A stretch of DNA of 64,000 nt, taken from assembly GCF_036226505.1 (NCBI RefSeq), contig NZ_CP108484.1, forward strand, positions 2,604,001 through 2,668,000, read 5' to 3'. A model generated the notes under the pieces. The model made no database searches. It saw only the letters and a program-made list of their open reading frames with translations, and was not told where the DNA came from. Below are positions 39,316 to 49,879 of the stretch, in pieces. The position numbers and the translations under genes are program-made. The DNA is from Kitasatospora sp. NBC_01246. Lineage in GTDB: Bacteria; Actinomycetota; Actinomycetes; Streptomycetales; Streptomycetaceae. Each line of letters starts with the position of its first letter. Within the stretch, counting starts at the first letter, position 1.

Positions 39316-40373
39316 CCCGTCACCCATCCCGCGTAGAAGAGGCCGAGACCGACGGCCACGCAGAGGCCCTGGATGATCCAGAACCGGACCACGATCAGGA
39401 CTTCGGTCCAGCCCTTGAGTTCGAAGTGGTGCTGCAGCGGGGCCATCTTGAAGACCCGCTTGCCGGTCATCCGGAAGGAGCCGACCTGGATGATCACCGA
39501 GAGGGTGATGATCACGTAGAGGCCGCCGAGCAGCGCGAGCAGCAGCTCGGTGCGCGAGCAGATCGCCAGACCGGCCAGGGCGCCGCCGAGGGCGAGCGAG
39601 CCGGTGTCACCCATGAAGATCTTGGCGGGCGAGGTGTTCCACCAGAGGAAGCCGAAGCAGGAGCCCATCAGGGCGGCGGCGACCACCGCGAGGTCCAGCG
39701 GGTCGCGGACGTCGTAGCAGCTGGAGGTGGCCGAGATCGCGTAGGCGCAGCTCTGGCCGTACTCCCAGACGCCGATGAAGGTGTAGGCGCCGAAGACCAT
39801 CACCGAGGCGCCGGTGGCCAGGCCGTCGAGACCGTCCGTCAGGTTCACGCCGTTCGACATCGCGGCGATCATGAAGTACGCGAAGATGACGAACAGCACC
39901 GGGCCGATCGACCAGCCGAAGTCCCGGACGAAGGAGAGGTGCTGGGAGGCCGGGGAGAGCCCGCGGTCGTCGCTGAACTGCAGCGCGAGGATCGCGAAGG
40001 CGAGGCCCACGAACGACTGGCCGAAGAGCTTGGCCTTGGCCCGCAGGCCGAGCGAACGGCGCTTGACGACCTTGATGTAGTCGTCCAGGAAGCCGACCAG
40101 GCCCAGACCGACCGTCAGGAACAGCACCAGCAGACCGGAGGCGGTCGGCGAGTCGCCCGTTATCGCCTTGGTCGCGAAGTAGGCGATCAGCGTCGCCAGG
40201 ATGAAGGCGATGCCGCCCATGGTGGGCGTGCCCTTCTTGCTGTGGTGCGCCTTGGGGCCGTCGTCGCGGATGTACTGGCCGTAGCCGCGCTTGGCGAGCA
40301 GCTTGATCAGGGCCGGGGTCCCGAGCAGCGAGAGGACGAGGCCGATCATGCCGGAGAAGAGGATCTGCTTCAT
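39312..40373 (-). CDS. mraY: MraY, phospho-MurNAc-pentapeptide translocase
   Basis: A 353-aa, ten-helix membrane enzyme that transfers phospho-MurNAc-pentapeptide to undecaprenyl phosphate, making lipid I. The segments [37 protein letters not shown] and [12 protein letters not shown] hold the Mg-binding and catalytic aspartates, and [12 protein letters not shown] is the conserved late loop. The start shares one base with the murF stop (TAATG). It is a target of several nucleoside antibiotics made by actinomycetes. Confidence 0.97.
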   Translation of the reverse strand: MKQILFSGMIGLVLSLLGTPALIKLLAKRGYGQYIRDDGPKAHHSKKGTPTMGGIAFILATLIAYFATKAITGDSPTASGLLVLFLTVGLGLVGFLDDYIKVVKRRSLGLRAKAKLFGQSFVGLAFAILALQFSDDRGLSPASQHLSFVRDFGWSIGPVLFVIFAYFMIAAMSNGVNLTDGLDGLATGASVMVFGAYTFIGVWEYGQSCAYAISATSSCYDVRDPLDLAVVAAALMGSCFGFLWWNTSPAKIFMGDTGSLALGGALAGLAICSRTELLLALLGGLYVIITLSVIIQVGSFRMTGKRVFKMAPLQHHFELKGWTEVLIVVRFWIIQGLCVAVGLGLFYAGWVTG

Positions 40374-41776
40374 TACTCGGCCGCACCGTCCGCGAGCAGT
40401 GCCTCGGCCACCTTCTCGAGCCCCACCGAACGGGAAGCCTTCACCAGGACCACATCCCCCGGCCGAAGCTGACTGCGCAGCAGTTCGACCGCCGCGTCCG
40501 CGTCGGACACCAGCACCGACTCCTCACCCCACGAACCTTCGTTCCTAGCGCCCAGTTCCATGCAGGCCGCCTCGCGTCCGCCGACCGCCACCAGCTTGGT
40601 GACGTCCAGCCGTACCGCGAGCCGCCCGATGGCGTCGTGCTCGGCCAGGCTGTCCTCGCCGAGCTCCCGCATCTCGCCGAGCACCGCCCAGGTGCGGCGG
40701 CGCTCCGGGCCGCGCCCTCCGATCGAGACCAGCGCCCGCAGCGCGGCCCGCATCGAGTCGGGGTTCGCGTTGTAGGCGTCGTTCACGACGGTGAGACCAT
40801 CGGCCCGGTCGACGACCTCCATGCGCCAGCGGGACAGCGCACCCGCCTCGCTCAGCGCTTCGGCGGTGTCATCGACGGACATCCCGAGCTCCACCGCCAC
40901 CGCTGCGGCGGCGAGGGCGTTCGAGACGTGGTGCTCACCGTACAGGCGCAGCTGCACGGGTGCGGAACCGGCCGGGGTGGTCAGTGTGAACGATGGCCGT
41001 CCGGTGGAGTCCAGGCGAACATCCTGTGCCCGGACGTGCGCCTCGCGGGACTCCCCGAAGTACACCACCCGGGCCCTGGTGCGGGAGGCCATCGCGCGCA
41101 CCAGCGGGTCGTCGGCGTTGAGGATCGCCGCACCGTCCGCCGGCAGCGCCTCGACCAGCTCGCCCTTCGCCTCGGCGATCGCCTGCTGGGAGCCGAACTC
41201 GCCGACGTGGGCGGTGCCGACGTTCAGCACCAGGCCGATCCGGGGCGGGGTGATCGAGGTGAGGTACTCGATGTCGCCCTTGTGCCGGGCGCCCATCTCC
41301 ATCACCAGGTGCCGGGTGCCGGCCTCGACCCGCAGCGCCGTCATCGGGTGCCCGATCTCGTTGTTGAGCGAGCCGGGCGGGTAGACGGTGTCGCCGAGCC
41401 GCTGGAGCAGCTGGGCGATCAGGTCCTTGGTGCTGGTCTTGCCGGCCGAGCCGGTCAGCGCGACCACGGTGGTGGATTCGGCGCGGGCCACCACCGCCCG
41501 GGCCAGCTTGCCGAGTGCGTCCACCACGCTGTCGACCAGGACGGCGGGCACCCCGACCGGGCGGGCGGCCAGCACCGCGACGGCGCCGGCGGCGACCGCC
41601 TTCTCGGCATAGTCGTGGCCGTCCACGTGTTCACCGGCGAAGGCCGCGAACAGGCAGCCGGGGCGCACCTTGCGGGAGTCGACCTCGACCGGGCCGGTGA
41701 CCGGGGTGTCGGGGTCGGCGCCGTCCAGGGTGCCTCCGACGGCTGCGGCCACCTCGGCGAGGGTCAGTGCGATCAC
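40373..41776 (-). CDS. murF: MurF, D-Ala-D-Ala-adding ligase
   Basis: A 467-aa Mur ligase that joins D-Ala-D-Ala to UDP-MurNAc-tripeptide. The ATP-binding loop is [11 protein letters not shown]; the N-terminal domain has the MurF-type [20 protein letters not shown], and the central domain [16 protein letters not shown] is diagnostic. The stop overlaps mraY by one base and the start overlaps murE by four, giving tight translational coupling. Confidence 0.97.
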   Translation of the reverse strand: MIALTLAEVAAAVGGTLDGADPDTPVTGPVEVDSRKVRPGCLFAAFAGEHVDGHDYAEKAVAAGAVAVLAARPVGVPAVLVDSVVDALGKLARAVVARAESTTVVALTGSAGKTSTKDLIAQLLQRLGDTVYPPGSLNNEIGHPMTALRVEAGTRHLVMEMGARHKGDIEYLTSITPPRIGLVLNVGTAHVGEFGSQQAIAEAKGELVEALPADGAAILNADDPLVRAMASRTRARVVYFGESREAHVRAQDVRLDSTGRPSFTLTTPAGSAPVQLRLYGEHHVSNALAAAAVAVELGMSVDDTAEALSEAGALSRWRMEVVDRADGLTVVNDAYNANPDSMRAALRALVSIGGRGPERRRTWAVLGEMRELGEDSLAEHDAIGRLAVRLDVTKLVAVGGREAACMELGARNEGSWGEESVLVSDADAAVELLRSQLRPGDVVLVKASRSVGLEKVAEALLADGAAE

Positions 41777-43425
41777 GGCTGCTCTACTCCTCCGGTGCCC
41801 CGGGCGGCCGTGGTCCGCGCGATCGAGTCCCGCAGTACCTCCCGGTCGTCGAAGGGGCGGATCTCGTCTCTTACGTACTGGCCGAGCTCATGGCCCTTGC
41901 CGGCCACCAGCACGGTGTCACCGGCCTGGGCGCGGGCCACCGCGAGGTGGACCGCCTCGGCCCGGTCGGGCACGACCAGGACGGCGCCGCGCTCGGCCTC
42001 GGGCACCGAGGCGGCGCCCGTGAGCATGGTGGCGAGGATCGCCAACGGGTCCTCGCTGCGCGGGTTGTCGCTGGTCAGCAGGGCGGTGTCGGCGAGCTCG
42101 GCGGCGATGGCGCCCATCGGGGCGCGCTTGTGCGGGTCGCGGTCGCCGCCGCAGCCCACCACGACGTGCAGCCGGCCCTTGGTGACCTCGCGCAGTGAGG
42201 CGAGGACGGCGCGCAGGGCGTCCGGCTTGTGGGCGTAGTCGACCACCGCGACGAACGGCTGCCCGGCGTCCACCCGCTCCAGCCGGCCCGGCACGCCGGG
42301 CACCTCGGCGATCCCGGCGACGACCTGCTCCAGCGGCAGCCCGGCGGTCACCAGCACGGTGATCGCGGCCAGCGCGTTGGCGACGTTGAACGGGCCCGGC
42401 AGCGGGACGGACGCGTCGGCCTCGGCGCCGTCCGGGCCGAGCACCCGGAAGGTCGAGCCGATCGGGCCGAGCTGGACGTCCACCGCGCGCCAGTCGGCCT
42501 CGGCCGCACCGGTCGCGGAGAACGAGGTGACCGGGATCTTCGCCTCGGCGACCAGCCGGCGCCCGTAGGCGTCGTCCAGGTTGGCCACGCCGAGCCGGGA
42601 CTTGCCGGGCTGGAAGAGCCGGGCCTTCGCCTGGAAGTAGTCCTCCATGTCCGGGTGGAAGTCGAGGTGCTCCGGCGTGAGGTTGTTGAACAGCGCGACG
42701 TCGTAGGCGACGCCGTCGGTCCGGCCGAAGACCAGCGCGTGGCTGGAGACCTCCATGGTCACCGCGTCCGCGCCGCGCTCCCCCATCACGCCGAGGATCG
42801 CGTGCAGGTCGGTGGCCTCGGGGGTGGTGCGCTCGCTCTTGATCCGCTCGTCGCCGACCCGCATCTCGACGGTGCCGATCACGCCGGGGCTGTGCCCGGC
42901 GCCGCGCAGACCGCCCTCGACCAGGTAGGAGGTGGTGGTCTTGCCGTTGGTGCCGGTCAGCCCGATCATCAGCAGCCGGTCGGCGGGGCGGCCGTAGACC
43001 GCGGCGGCCAGCTCGCCCATCCGGGCCCGCGGCCGGTCGACCACCAGCGACGGCAGACCGCTGCCGGCCGCCTGTTCGGCACCGGCCGGGTCGGTGAGCA
43101 GCGCCACCGCGCCGGCGGCCGCGGCCTGGGCCGCGAAGGCCGCGCCGTGGTGGTTGGCGCCCGGGAAGGCCACGTAGACGTCGCCGGGGCGCACCGCGCG
43201 GGAGTCGTGGGTGACGCCGGTGACCGGGCCCCCCTCGACCGGCGCGAGGCCGAGCAGACGGGCCAGCTCGGCGAGCGGCAGGGCCTTCACCCCGGTGGGG
43301 CGGGGCGGGCTCACGGTGATTTGATCGGGTTTCGGCACGGCGGGCAGGCTATCCGTCGAAGGGCGTCCAGGGCCAAACCGGGCCCTCGCCGTGCCGTCGT
43401 CCCGCCCGGCCCGCTCGTTGCTCAT
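41773..43425 (-). CDS. murE: MurE, diaminopimelate-adding ligase
   Basis: A 550-aa Mur ligase that adds diaminopimelate to UDP-MurNAc-L-Ala-D-Glu. The ATP loop is [11 protein letters not shown]; the substrate-selecting motif TSDNPRSEDPLAI is the DNPR form typical of diaminopimelate rather than lysine addition. Streptomyces uses the LL isomer, which the motif does not by itself distinguish. The first ~40 residues are a low-complexity, non-conserved extension, so a later start is possible. It lies 6 bp from the ftsI stop. Confidence 0.96.
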   Translation of the reverse strand: MSNERAGRDDGTARARFGPGRPSTDSLPAVPKPDQITVSPPRPTGVKALPLAELARLLGLAPVEGGPVTGVTHDSRAVRPGDVYVAFPGANHHGAAFAAQAAAAGAVALLTDPAGAEQAAGSGLPSLVVDRPRARMGELAAAVYGRPADRLLMIGLTGTNGKTTTSYLVEGGLRGAGHSPGVIGTVEMRVGDERIKSERTTPEATDLHAILGVMGERGADAVTMEVSSHALVFGRTDGVAYDVALFNNLTPEHLDFHPDMEDYFQAKARLFQPGKSRLGVANLDDAYGRRLVAEAKIPVTSFSATGAAEADWRAVDVQLGPIGSTFRVLGPDGAEADASVPLPGPFNVANALAAITVLVTAGLPLEQVVAGIAEVPGVPGRLERVDAGQPFVAVVDYAHKPDALRAVLASLREVTKGRLHVVVGCGGDRDPHKRAPMGAIAAELADTALLTSDNPRSEDPLAILATMLTGAASVPEAERGAVLVVPDRAEAVHLAVARAQAGDTVLVAGKGHELGQYVRDEIRPFDDREVLRDSIARTTAARGTGGVEQP

Positions 43426-43431
43426 GGTCGA

Positions 43432-45744
43432 TCACGGCTTCCACTCGACGGGCAGGTTGGGTGCCTCGCTGCCGCTCGGCGGCACCTGCAGGGTCTTCAG
43501 GGTGAACTCCATCACCTGCTTGAACACCGGACCGCAGAGCTGGCCGCCGAAGTGGCCGTTGACCGGGTCCTGGATCACGCAGGAGACGGTGACCCGGGGC
43601 GCGTCGGCCGGCGCGAAGCCGATGAACGAGGCGGTGTACCCGCGGTATCCGCCGGTCTTCGGGTCCACCCGGTTGGCGGTGCCGGTCTTGCCGGCCACCC
43701 GGTAGCCGGGGACGGCGGCCTTGCCGCCGGTGCCCTGCTCGTCAGTGACGACCGACTCCAGCATCTCGGTGAGCGTCTTCGCGGTCTGCTCGCTGACCAC
43801 CCGGGTCTGGGCCCCCGGCGCGGCCGGGGTGTACCTGCCGTCCGGCGAGGTGGTGCCCTGGACCACGCTCGGCGCCACGCGCACGCCCCCGTTGGCGATC
43901 GTGGAGTAGACCGAGGTGGCCTGGAGGGCGCTGAGGGTCATCGGGCCCTGCCCGAAGGTGATGTTGTACTTCTCCGAGGCCACGAGGTCCTCCGGCTTCT
44001 TCAGCTTTCCGGCGGCCTCCCCCGGGAAGCCCAGCCCGGTGGGCTGCGCCACCCCGAACTTGCGCAGGTAGCCGTCGAGCACCCGGTTGGCCTCCGGCTG
44101 GTCGGCGCCGAGCGTCTCGAAGGCCTCGATGGTGCCGATGTTGGAGGACTTGGCCAGCACCCCGGCCAGGGTCAGGTACCAGGTGCCGTGGTCGACGTCG
44201 TCCTGGAAGTTGACGTCGGCCCGCTGGAGCCGCCCGGGCACCGTCACCTTGGTGTCCCAGGTGGCCTTGCCGCTGTCCAGCACCGCGGCCATCGTCATCA
44301 GCTTCGCCGTGCTGCCCGGCTCGTAGGAGTCCTGCAGGGCCGGGTTGCCGAGCTGGGAGGACTTGGCCGTGCTCAGGTCGTTGGGGTTGAAGCCGGGCGA
44401 GGTGGCCATCGCCAGGACCTGACCGGTCTTCACGTCCTGGACGACGACGTAGCCCTTCTCCGCCCCGGCGTTGGCGACCTGGTCGGTGATGGCGCGCTGG
44501 GCGGCCCACTGGATGTCCCGGTTGACGGTCAGCCGCAGGTCGGTGCCGGGCACGGCCTGGTCCAGCGAACCCCCGGCGGTGGGCACCAGCCGGCCGCCCG
44601 CCTGGGCGTAGCTGCTGTGGCCGTCCTTGCCGGCGAGCTGCTTCTGGTACTGCTGCTCCAGGCCGCCGGCGCCCTCGCCCTCGGCGTTGACGAAGCCGAC
44701 CAGGTTGGAGGCCAGCCCGTCCGAGGGGTAGACGCGCTTCTGGGTGTCCCGGTTGAAGACGCCGGCCAGCGGGTTGGCGCACTCGTTGTCCACCCTGCTC
44801 CGGCCGCCCTCCTCGGCCGACTTGGTCAGCAGGCGCTTCTGGGCCAGGCAGGCCTTGGAGTTCGCCTGCTTCTCCAGACCCGACTTGAGGTCGCTGATCT
44901 GGTTCTTGACGTCCGGGCTCTGCTGGGCGGCGAGCCGCTTGTAGCGGGTCTTGGGGGTGTGCAGGTCGGCGGCGAGCTTCTCCTTGGACAGGCCGAGGAT
45001 CGGCGCGAGCAGCGCGGCCGCCTGCTCGGGGGCGTCCGGGACGCCCGCGGCCTCCGGGGTGAACATGGCCGGGTCCGCGGTGATGTCGTAGGCGTCGACG
45101 GTGGTGGCGAGGGCGACGCCGTCGGCGGACGTTATCGAGCCGCGCTCGGCGGTGATCGGGATGCTCAGGTAGCGGTTGGTGTTGGCGTCGGCGGCCAGTG
45201 CGTCGGAGTCCAGCAGCTGGAGCTGGACGAGGCGGCCGGCGAAGACCGAGAACACCAGGAACAACGCGACGGTGACCACCCGCAGCCGGCGGCGCGGGTC
45301 GGCCAGCCGGATCGCCCTGGACTGGGGGCGCTGCGGCGGGCGGGACTTCGGGCGCGGGCGGCCGGGCAGCCGGCCCTCCGGGCGGCGCTGGCCCGGCGTG
45401 CGGAGCGGCCGGCGGGCGGCCTTGGGGTCGCCGGTCCCGGCCGACTGCGCCCGCGGGGGCCGCGGCATGGCCGACTGGGCCTTGACGGACTGGGCCTTCC
45501 GGGGTGCTGCCGCCTTCGGGGACTGCGCCTTCGGGGACTGGGCCTTCGGGGGCTGCTTCGCCCGGGCGGGCTGCGGCTTGGCCGGCTGGGCCTTGGCCGG
45601 CTGCGCCTTCGCGGGCTGCGCCTTGCCGGGCTCGGCCCGGCCGGCCTGGCCGCGCGGGGTCTGCCGCGGAGCGGCGCCCTTGGCGACGAATCGGCGGCCA
45701 CCGGCGCCGCCGGTCCCGCCGGTGGGCTGTCGGGGCGTGCTCAT
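43432..45744 (-). CDS. ftsI: FtsI (PBP3), septal transpeptidase with long repetitive N-terminus
   Basis: A 770-aa class B penicillin-binding protein that cross-links septal wall as partner of FtsW. Transpeptidase motifs are S478-TAK481 (nucleophile S478), S533-SN and K686-TG. One membrane helix at about 155-172 is followed by the dimerisation/pedestal domain. The odd part is the cytoplasmic N-terminus: about 150 residues, Lys/Ala/Gln/Pro-rich with KAQPA (41-60) and KAQSP (67-76) repeats, much longer than the 20-40 residues common elsewhere. It overlaps ftsL by four bases. Confidence 0.96.
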   Translation of the reverse strand: MSTPRQPTGGTGGAGGRRFVAKGAAPRQTPRGQAGRAEPGKAQPAKAQPAKAQPAKPQPARAKQPPKAQSPKAQSPKAAAPRKAQSVKAQSAMPRPPRAQSAGTGDPKAARRPLRTPGQRRPEGRLPGRPRPKSRPPQRPQSRAIRLADPRRRLRVVTVALFLVFSVFAGRLVQLQLLDSDALAADANTNRYLSIPITAERGSITSADGVALATTVDAYDITADPAMFTPEAAGVPDAPEQAAALLAPILGLSKEKLAADLHTPKTRYKRLAAQQSPDVKNQISDLKSGLEKQANSKACLAQKRLLTKSAEEGGRSRVDNECANPLAGVFNRDTQKRVYPSDGLASNLVGFVNAEGEGAGGLEQQYQKQLAGKDGHSSYAQAGGRLVPTAGGSLDQAVPGTDLRLTVNRDIQWAAQRAITDQVANAGAEKGYVVVQDVKTGQVLAMATSPGFNPNDLSTAKSSQLGNPALQDSYEPGSTAKLMTMAAVLDSGKATWDTKVTVPGRLQRADVNFQDDVDHGTWYLTLAGVLAKSSNIGTIEAFETLGADQPEANRVLDGYLRKFGVAQPTGLGFPGEAAGKLKKPEDLVASEKYNITFGQGPMTLSALQATSVYSTIANGGVRVAPSVVQGTTSPDGRYTPAAPGAQTRVVSEQTAKTLTEMLESVVTDEQGTGGKAAVPGYRVAGKTGTANRVDPKTGGYRGYTASFIGFAPADAPRVTVSCVIQDPVNGHFGGQLCGPVFKQVMEFTLKTLQVPPSGSEAPNLPVEWKP

Positions 45745-46343
45745 CGGCCCGCACCTCCGGTCGCGGTCGGCGCCGGCTGGGGCGCGGCCGGCGAACCGGC
45801 GGGGGCGGGGGCGGCCGGAGCGGCCGGGTTGATCTGGACGGTGGTGTCACCGCCGGGCGCCGGCGCGGCCGGCGCACCCGGCTGGGCACTCGGCGACGGC
45901 TGCTTCCCGGGCCACGGCTCGGCGGTGGACCGTTTCACCGGGGGGCTGTCCTGGGCCGGTCCGGGCGTGCCGAGCACCTTGCCGCCGTTCGGGACGTCCA
46001 GGAAGGCCATCCCCCCGGCGGGCACCATGCCCAGCTCGGTGGCCCGGCGGGCGAGCGCGTCCGGTGCGGAGTTCTGGTCGATCTGGTGCTGCAGTCCCTG
46101 CTGCTCGTCGGTGAGCACGGTGGTCTGCCGCTGCAGTCTGGACAGCTCGAAGGAGCCCTCGTTGAGGGCGGTGTTCAACGCCAGCAGGCCGAGCAGCCCG
46201 GCCGCGAGCAGCACCACGACCAGGACCGCGAACGGTGTCCTCCCCCGTACCGGGCGCCGCCCGGGCCGCACCGTGATCCGCGCCCTGCCGCCCTGCCCGG
46301 GGAGCACCGCGCTCCCCGCCCCGCCTCCGGCCACCGGCCCCAC
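45741..46343 (-). CDS. ftsL: FtsL-like septum formation protein
   Basis: A 200-aa bitopic protein: basic N-terminus (GQGGRARITVRPGRRPVRGR), one membrane helix (TPFAVLVVVLLAAGLLGLLA) and an extracellular leucine-zipper-like helix (SFELSRLQRQTTVLTDEQQG), as in FtsL. The C-terminal ~75 residues are Ala/Pro-rich and probably disordered, so the protein is longer than typical FtsL. Identification rests on topology and on its place between rsmH and ftsI. It starts with GTG at 46343. Confidence 0.88.
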   Translation of the reverse strand: MGPVAGGGAGSAVLPGQGGRARITVRPGRRPVRGRTPFAVLVVVLLAAGLLGLLALNTALNEGSFELSRLQRQTTVLTDEQQGLQHQIDQNSAPDALARRATELGMVPAGGMAFLDVPNGGKVLGTPGPAQDSPPVKRSTAEPWPGKQPSPSAQPGAPAAPAPGGDTTVQINPAAPAAPAPAGSPAAPQPAPTATGGAGR

Positions 46344-46382
46344 GCTGTTCCCTCCGCCCTTCGGACCGCCCCGTGAACCTGG

Positions 46383-47357
46383 TCAGCCCCGGGTGCTTCG
46401 GTCCCTGATCCTCTCCGCCACCCGCAGCCGCACGGGCGCGGCGCGCCGGTTCTCCTCGATCTCCTGCTCGGTGGCCAGCTCGGCACCGCGGGTGATCAGC
46501 TTCAGCCAGGGCTGGTGCTCCTCCGGGACGAACGGCAGCCCGGGCGGGGCGGTGGTGGTCGCGCCCGCCGCCAGGTACTGCTTGACCAGGCGGTCCTCCA
46601 GCGACTGGTAGGACATCACCACGATCCGCCCGCCCAGCGCCAGCGCGTCCAGGGCACCCGGGATCGCCCGGTCCAGCACCTCCAGCTCGCCGTTGACCTC
46701 GATCCGCAGCGCCTGGAAGGTGCGCTTGGCCGGGTTCCCGCCGGTGCGGCGGGTCGCGGCCGGAATGGCGTTGCGCACCAGATCGACCAGACGCGCGCTG
46801 TTGGTGAACGGTTCCTTCTCCCGCTCGCGCAGGATCACCGAGGCGATCTTCCCGGCGAACCGCTCCTCGCCGTACACCTTGAGGATCCGGGCCAGCTGCC
46901 CGTGGGTGTAGGTGTTGAGCACCTCGGCCGCGCTGAGGCCCCGGGTCTGGTCCATCCGCATGTCCAGCGGGGCGTCCTGGGAGTAGGCGAAGCCGCGCTC
47001 GGCCTCGTCCAGCTGCATCGAGGAGACCCCGAGGTCGAACAGGACGCCCTGCACCCGGGGGATCTCCAGGCGCTCCAGCACCTCGGGGATCTCGTCGTAG
47101 ACGGCGTGCACCAGGGTGGCCCGGTCGCCGAACGGGGCGAGCCGCTGCGCGGAGAGCTTCAGGGCCGCCGGGTCACGGTCCACCGCGACCAGCCGGACCT
47201 CCGGGAACTGGGTCAGCAGGGCTTCGCTGTGCCCGCCCAGGCCGAGGGTGGCGTCCACCACCACCGCGCCGGGCTGCGAGATCGCCGGGGCCAGCGCGTC
47301 CATGCACCGCTGCAGCATCACGGGGACGTGCTTGGGGGCCGGATCGTTGGTGCTCAT
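46383..47357 (-). CDS. rsmH: 16S rRNA m4C1402 methyltransferase
   Basis: A 324-aa SAM-dependent methyltransferase (formerly MraW) that modifies C1402 of 16S rRNA. The N-terminal [16 protein letters not shown]-binding [32 protein letters not shown] and the C-terminal [14 protein letters not shown] are diagnostic. It is the first gene of the dcw block here; mraZ, its usual upstream neighbour, is not visible. A candidate promoter lies about 300 bp upstream. Confidence 0.97.
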   Translation of the reverse strand: MSTNDPAPKHVPVMLQRCMDALAPAISQPGAVVVDATLGLGGHSEALLTQFPEVRLVAVDRDPAALKLSAQRLAPFGDRATLVHAVYDEIPEVLERLEIPRVQGVLFDLGVSSMQLDEAERGFAYSQDAPLDMRMDQTRGLSAAEVLNTYTHGQLARILKVYGEERFAGKIASVILREREKEPFTNSARLVDLVRNAIPAATRRTGGNPAKRTFQALRIEVNGELEVLDRAIPGALDALALGGRIVVMSYQSLEDRLVKQYLAAGATTTAPPGLPFVPEEHQPWLKLITRGAELATEQEIEENRRAAPVRLRVAERIRDRSTRG

Positions 47358-47410
47358 GCGCGGTGGCGCCCTTCTTCGGTGCGGAGCAGCCCGACGTCCG
47401 GGAGCTCCGA

Positions 47411-47422
47411 CCTATTTTGGCC
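47411..47422 (-). promoter_or_regulatory. GGCCAAAATAGG element upstream of rsmH
   Basis: On the minus strand GGCCAAAATAGG lies 54 bp before the rsmH start, in AGTGGGCCAAAATAGGTCGG. It differs by one base from GGACAAAATAGG upstream of sepF. In 74 % GC DNA such an A-rich 12-mer is unlikely to recur often. Confidence 0.35.
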
Positions 47423-47652
47423 CACTGTGCGCCGGAGTCGCCGCGTGGGGCGGCGGGTGGCAGCCGCCGGCGGCCGGGACGCGGCCCGTGGTCCCCGCCC
47501 GCTCAGGGGGAAGATCGTGACCGCCCGGCGCCGGGGAAGGTGCGCCAGGTGGCACGGGAGCGGGTGGAGGCCACCGGCCGCGTCGGCCGCCGCACCGGCC
47601 GGAACCGCCCGGTTGACGGGCGCCGGCGGGTGTGCTTCTCCACTGCACCGCA

Positions 47653-47680
47653 ACTCTATCGCGGACACCCCGTCAGTCAA
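47653..47680 (-). promoter_or_regulatory. Candidate promoter for the dcw cluster
   Basis: On the minus strand TTGACT (47680-47675), a 16-bp spacer and TAGAGT (47658-47653) are a good HrdB-type match. Transcription would start near 47646 and reach rsmH after a ~290-nt leader. Confidence 0.5.
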
Positions 47681-47943
47681 CGGTCCGCTCCGGCGCACCA
47701 CCCGGGCGGCGGTACGGATCACCGCAGGTCGCGGCCGTCCGGCGGGCTGCCGGGGGCACCGTCCGGGGGTCGCGCGGCACGGCCGCGCGCCCCGACCCCG
47801 ACGAGGCCGGACAAACCCGCTCGGAACACCTCGGCCACCGGCACGCCGCTCCACCCGGTTGTCGATATGCACTCGGTCACAGCCGCCCGGTCTGTAGCCC
47901 TCCGCCCCACCACGGAAGCCGGATTCGCACTAACGTCTTCACC

Positions 47944-48486
47944 ATGACAGTGACCCCCGACCGGCCCACGCCGACAGCCGCTGCCGACACCACCGAACCG
48001 AAGATCATCGACCGCTTCGTGGCGGCCAACCGCGAGTACGCGGTGACCTTCCGCGACGGCGGCATGGACGCCCGCCCCGTCCAGCGCATCGCCGTGGTGG
48101 CGTGCATGGACGCCCGACTCGACCTGTTCGCCGCGCTCGGCCTCGAACTGGGCGACGCCCACGTCATCCGCAACGCGGGCGGTGTCGTCACCGACGACAC
48201 CATCCGCTCGCTCACCATCAGCCAGCGTGCCCTCGGCACCCGCTCGGTCGCGCTGATCCACCACACCGGCTGCGGTCTGCTCGGCCTCACCGAGGACTTC
48301 CGGCGCGAGCTGGAGCTGGAGGTCGGCCAGCGCCCGCAGTGGGCGGTGGAGTCCTTCATCGACCTCGACGGCGACGTCCGGCAGTCCATGCAGCGGGTCC
48401 GCACCTCGCCCTTCCTGCTGCACACCGACGACGTCCGGGGCTTCGTCTTCGACGTCCACACCGGTCTGCTCCGCGAGATCGACTGA
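47944..48486 (+). CDS. Beta-class carbonic anhydrase
   Basis: A 180-aa enzyme interconverting CO2 and bicarbonate. Zinc ligands are C54 (VVACMDARLD), H107 and C110 (IHHTGCG), and the D56/R58 pair is intact, as in the short type II/plant-like beta carbonic anhydrases of actinobacteria (relatives of Mycobacterium Rv1284). Length is close to family norm. It is divergent from rsmH and probably monocistronic; a hairpin lies 140 bp after its stop. Confidence 0.92.
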   Translation: MTVTPDRPTPTAAADTTEPKIIDRFVAANREYAVTFRDGGMDARPVQRIAVVACMDARLDLFAALGLELGDAHVIRNAGGVVTDDTIRSLTISQRALGTRSVALIHHTGCGLLGLTEDFRRELELEVGQRPQWAVESFIDLDGDVRQSMQRVRTSPFLLHTDDVRGFVFDVHTGLLREID

Positions 48487-48626
48487 CCCACCCCGTCCAC
48501 CGGCCGTCTCCGGCCCGGCCAACGTCGTCCGGGCCCCCGCCGGCACCCCCGCCGACGGCCTCCGCACCCGTCCCGCCGCCCCCGCGCGGGCGCCCCACCT
48601 CCCCGCGGCTTCCCGGGCGCTTTCGG

Positions 48627-48655
48627 CCGGGTGGTGACTTCTGGCCACCACCCGG
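48627..48655. terminator. Hairpin downstream of carbonic anhydrase
   Basis: CCGGGTGGTG (48627-48636) and CACCACCCGG (48646-48655) form a perfect 10-bp stem with a 9-base loop. The distance from the stop (140 bp) is long for a terminator. Confidence 0.5.
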
Positions 48656-48779
48656 GGGAGAATGCGCCTGCCGGTCGGACCCCGAACCACCTGGGGCGGC
48701 CAGCCGCAGGCCCCCACGACGGCACCGGCTCCCGCCACGGAACCGCTTCCCGAGGAGCCGCGTCCAGCATGGGGTGGGG

Positions 48780-48802
48780 GCCCGCCTCGGGGTGAGGCGG
48801 GC
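48780..48802 (+). other. Hairpin in the 5' leader of moxR
   Basis: GCCCGCCTC (48780-48788), loop GGGGT, and GAGGCGGGC (48794-48802) form a perfect 9-bp stem ending 9 bases before the AGGGAG ribosome binding site of moxR. It could affect mRNA stability or ribosome loading. Confidence 0.5.
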
Positions 48803-48825
48803 GCAGTGTGCCAGGGAGCGTACGG

Positions 48826-49878
<1,053 letters not shown>

Positions 49879-49879
49879 G

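Larger units (their letters stand above)
47358..47943. other. rsmH-carbonic anhydrase divergent intergenic region
   Basis: A 586-bp region between divergent genes with no confident gene. It contains a candidate minus-strand promoter (47653-47680), an A/T-rich element shared with the sepF upstream region (47411-47422), a small Arg-rich minus-strand frame (47503-47643, 46 codons) of doubtful reality, and presumably the carbonic anhydrase promoter near 47860-47940. No mraZ-like sequence is seen. Confidence 0.55.
48487..48825. other. Intergenic region upstream of the moxR operon
   Basis: 339 bp without a gene. It contains a 10-bp hairpin (48627-48655), likely the carbonic anhydrase terminator, and a 9-bp hairpin just before the moxR ribosome binding site (48780-48802). 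The promoter of the moxR operon should lie between them, but no clear -10/-35 is visible. Confidence 0.5.

Noticed and set aside
34429..43425. Search for murC in the dcw cluster
   Set aside because: None of the genes has MurC features; absence from this cluster is usual in Streptomyces, where murC lies elsewhere.
42229..46611. 1460-codon plus-strand frame across murE, ftsI, ftsL and rsmH
   Set aside because: It runs antisense to four certain genes, with low-complexity RRG/GLG composition; a GC-bias shadow.
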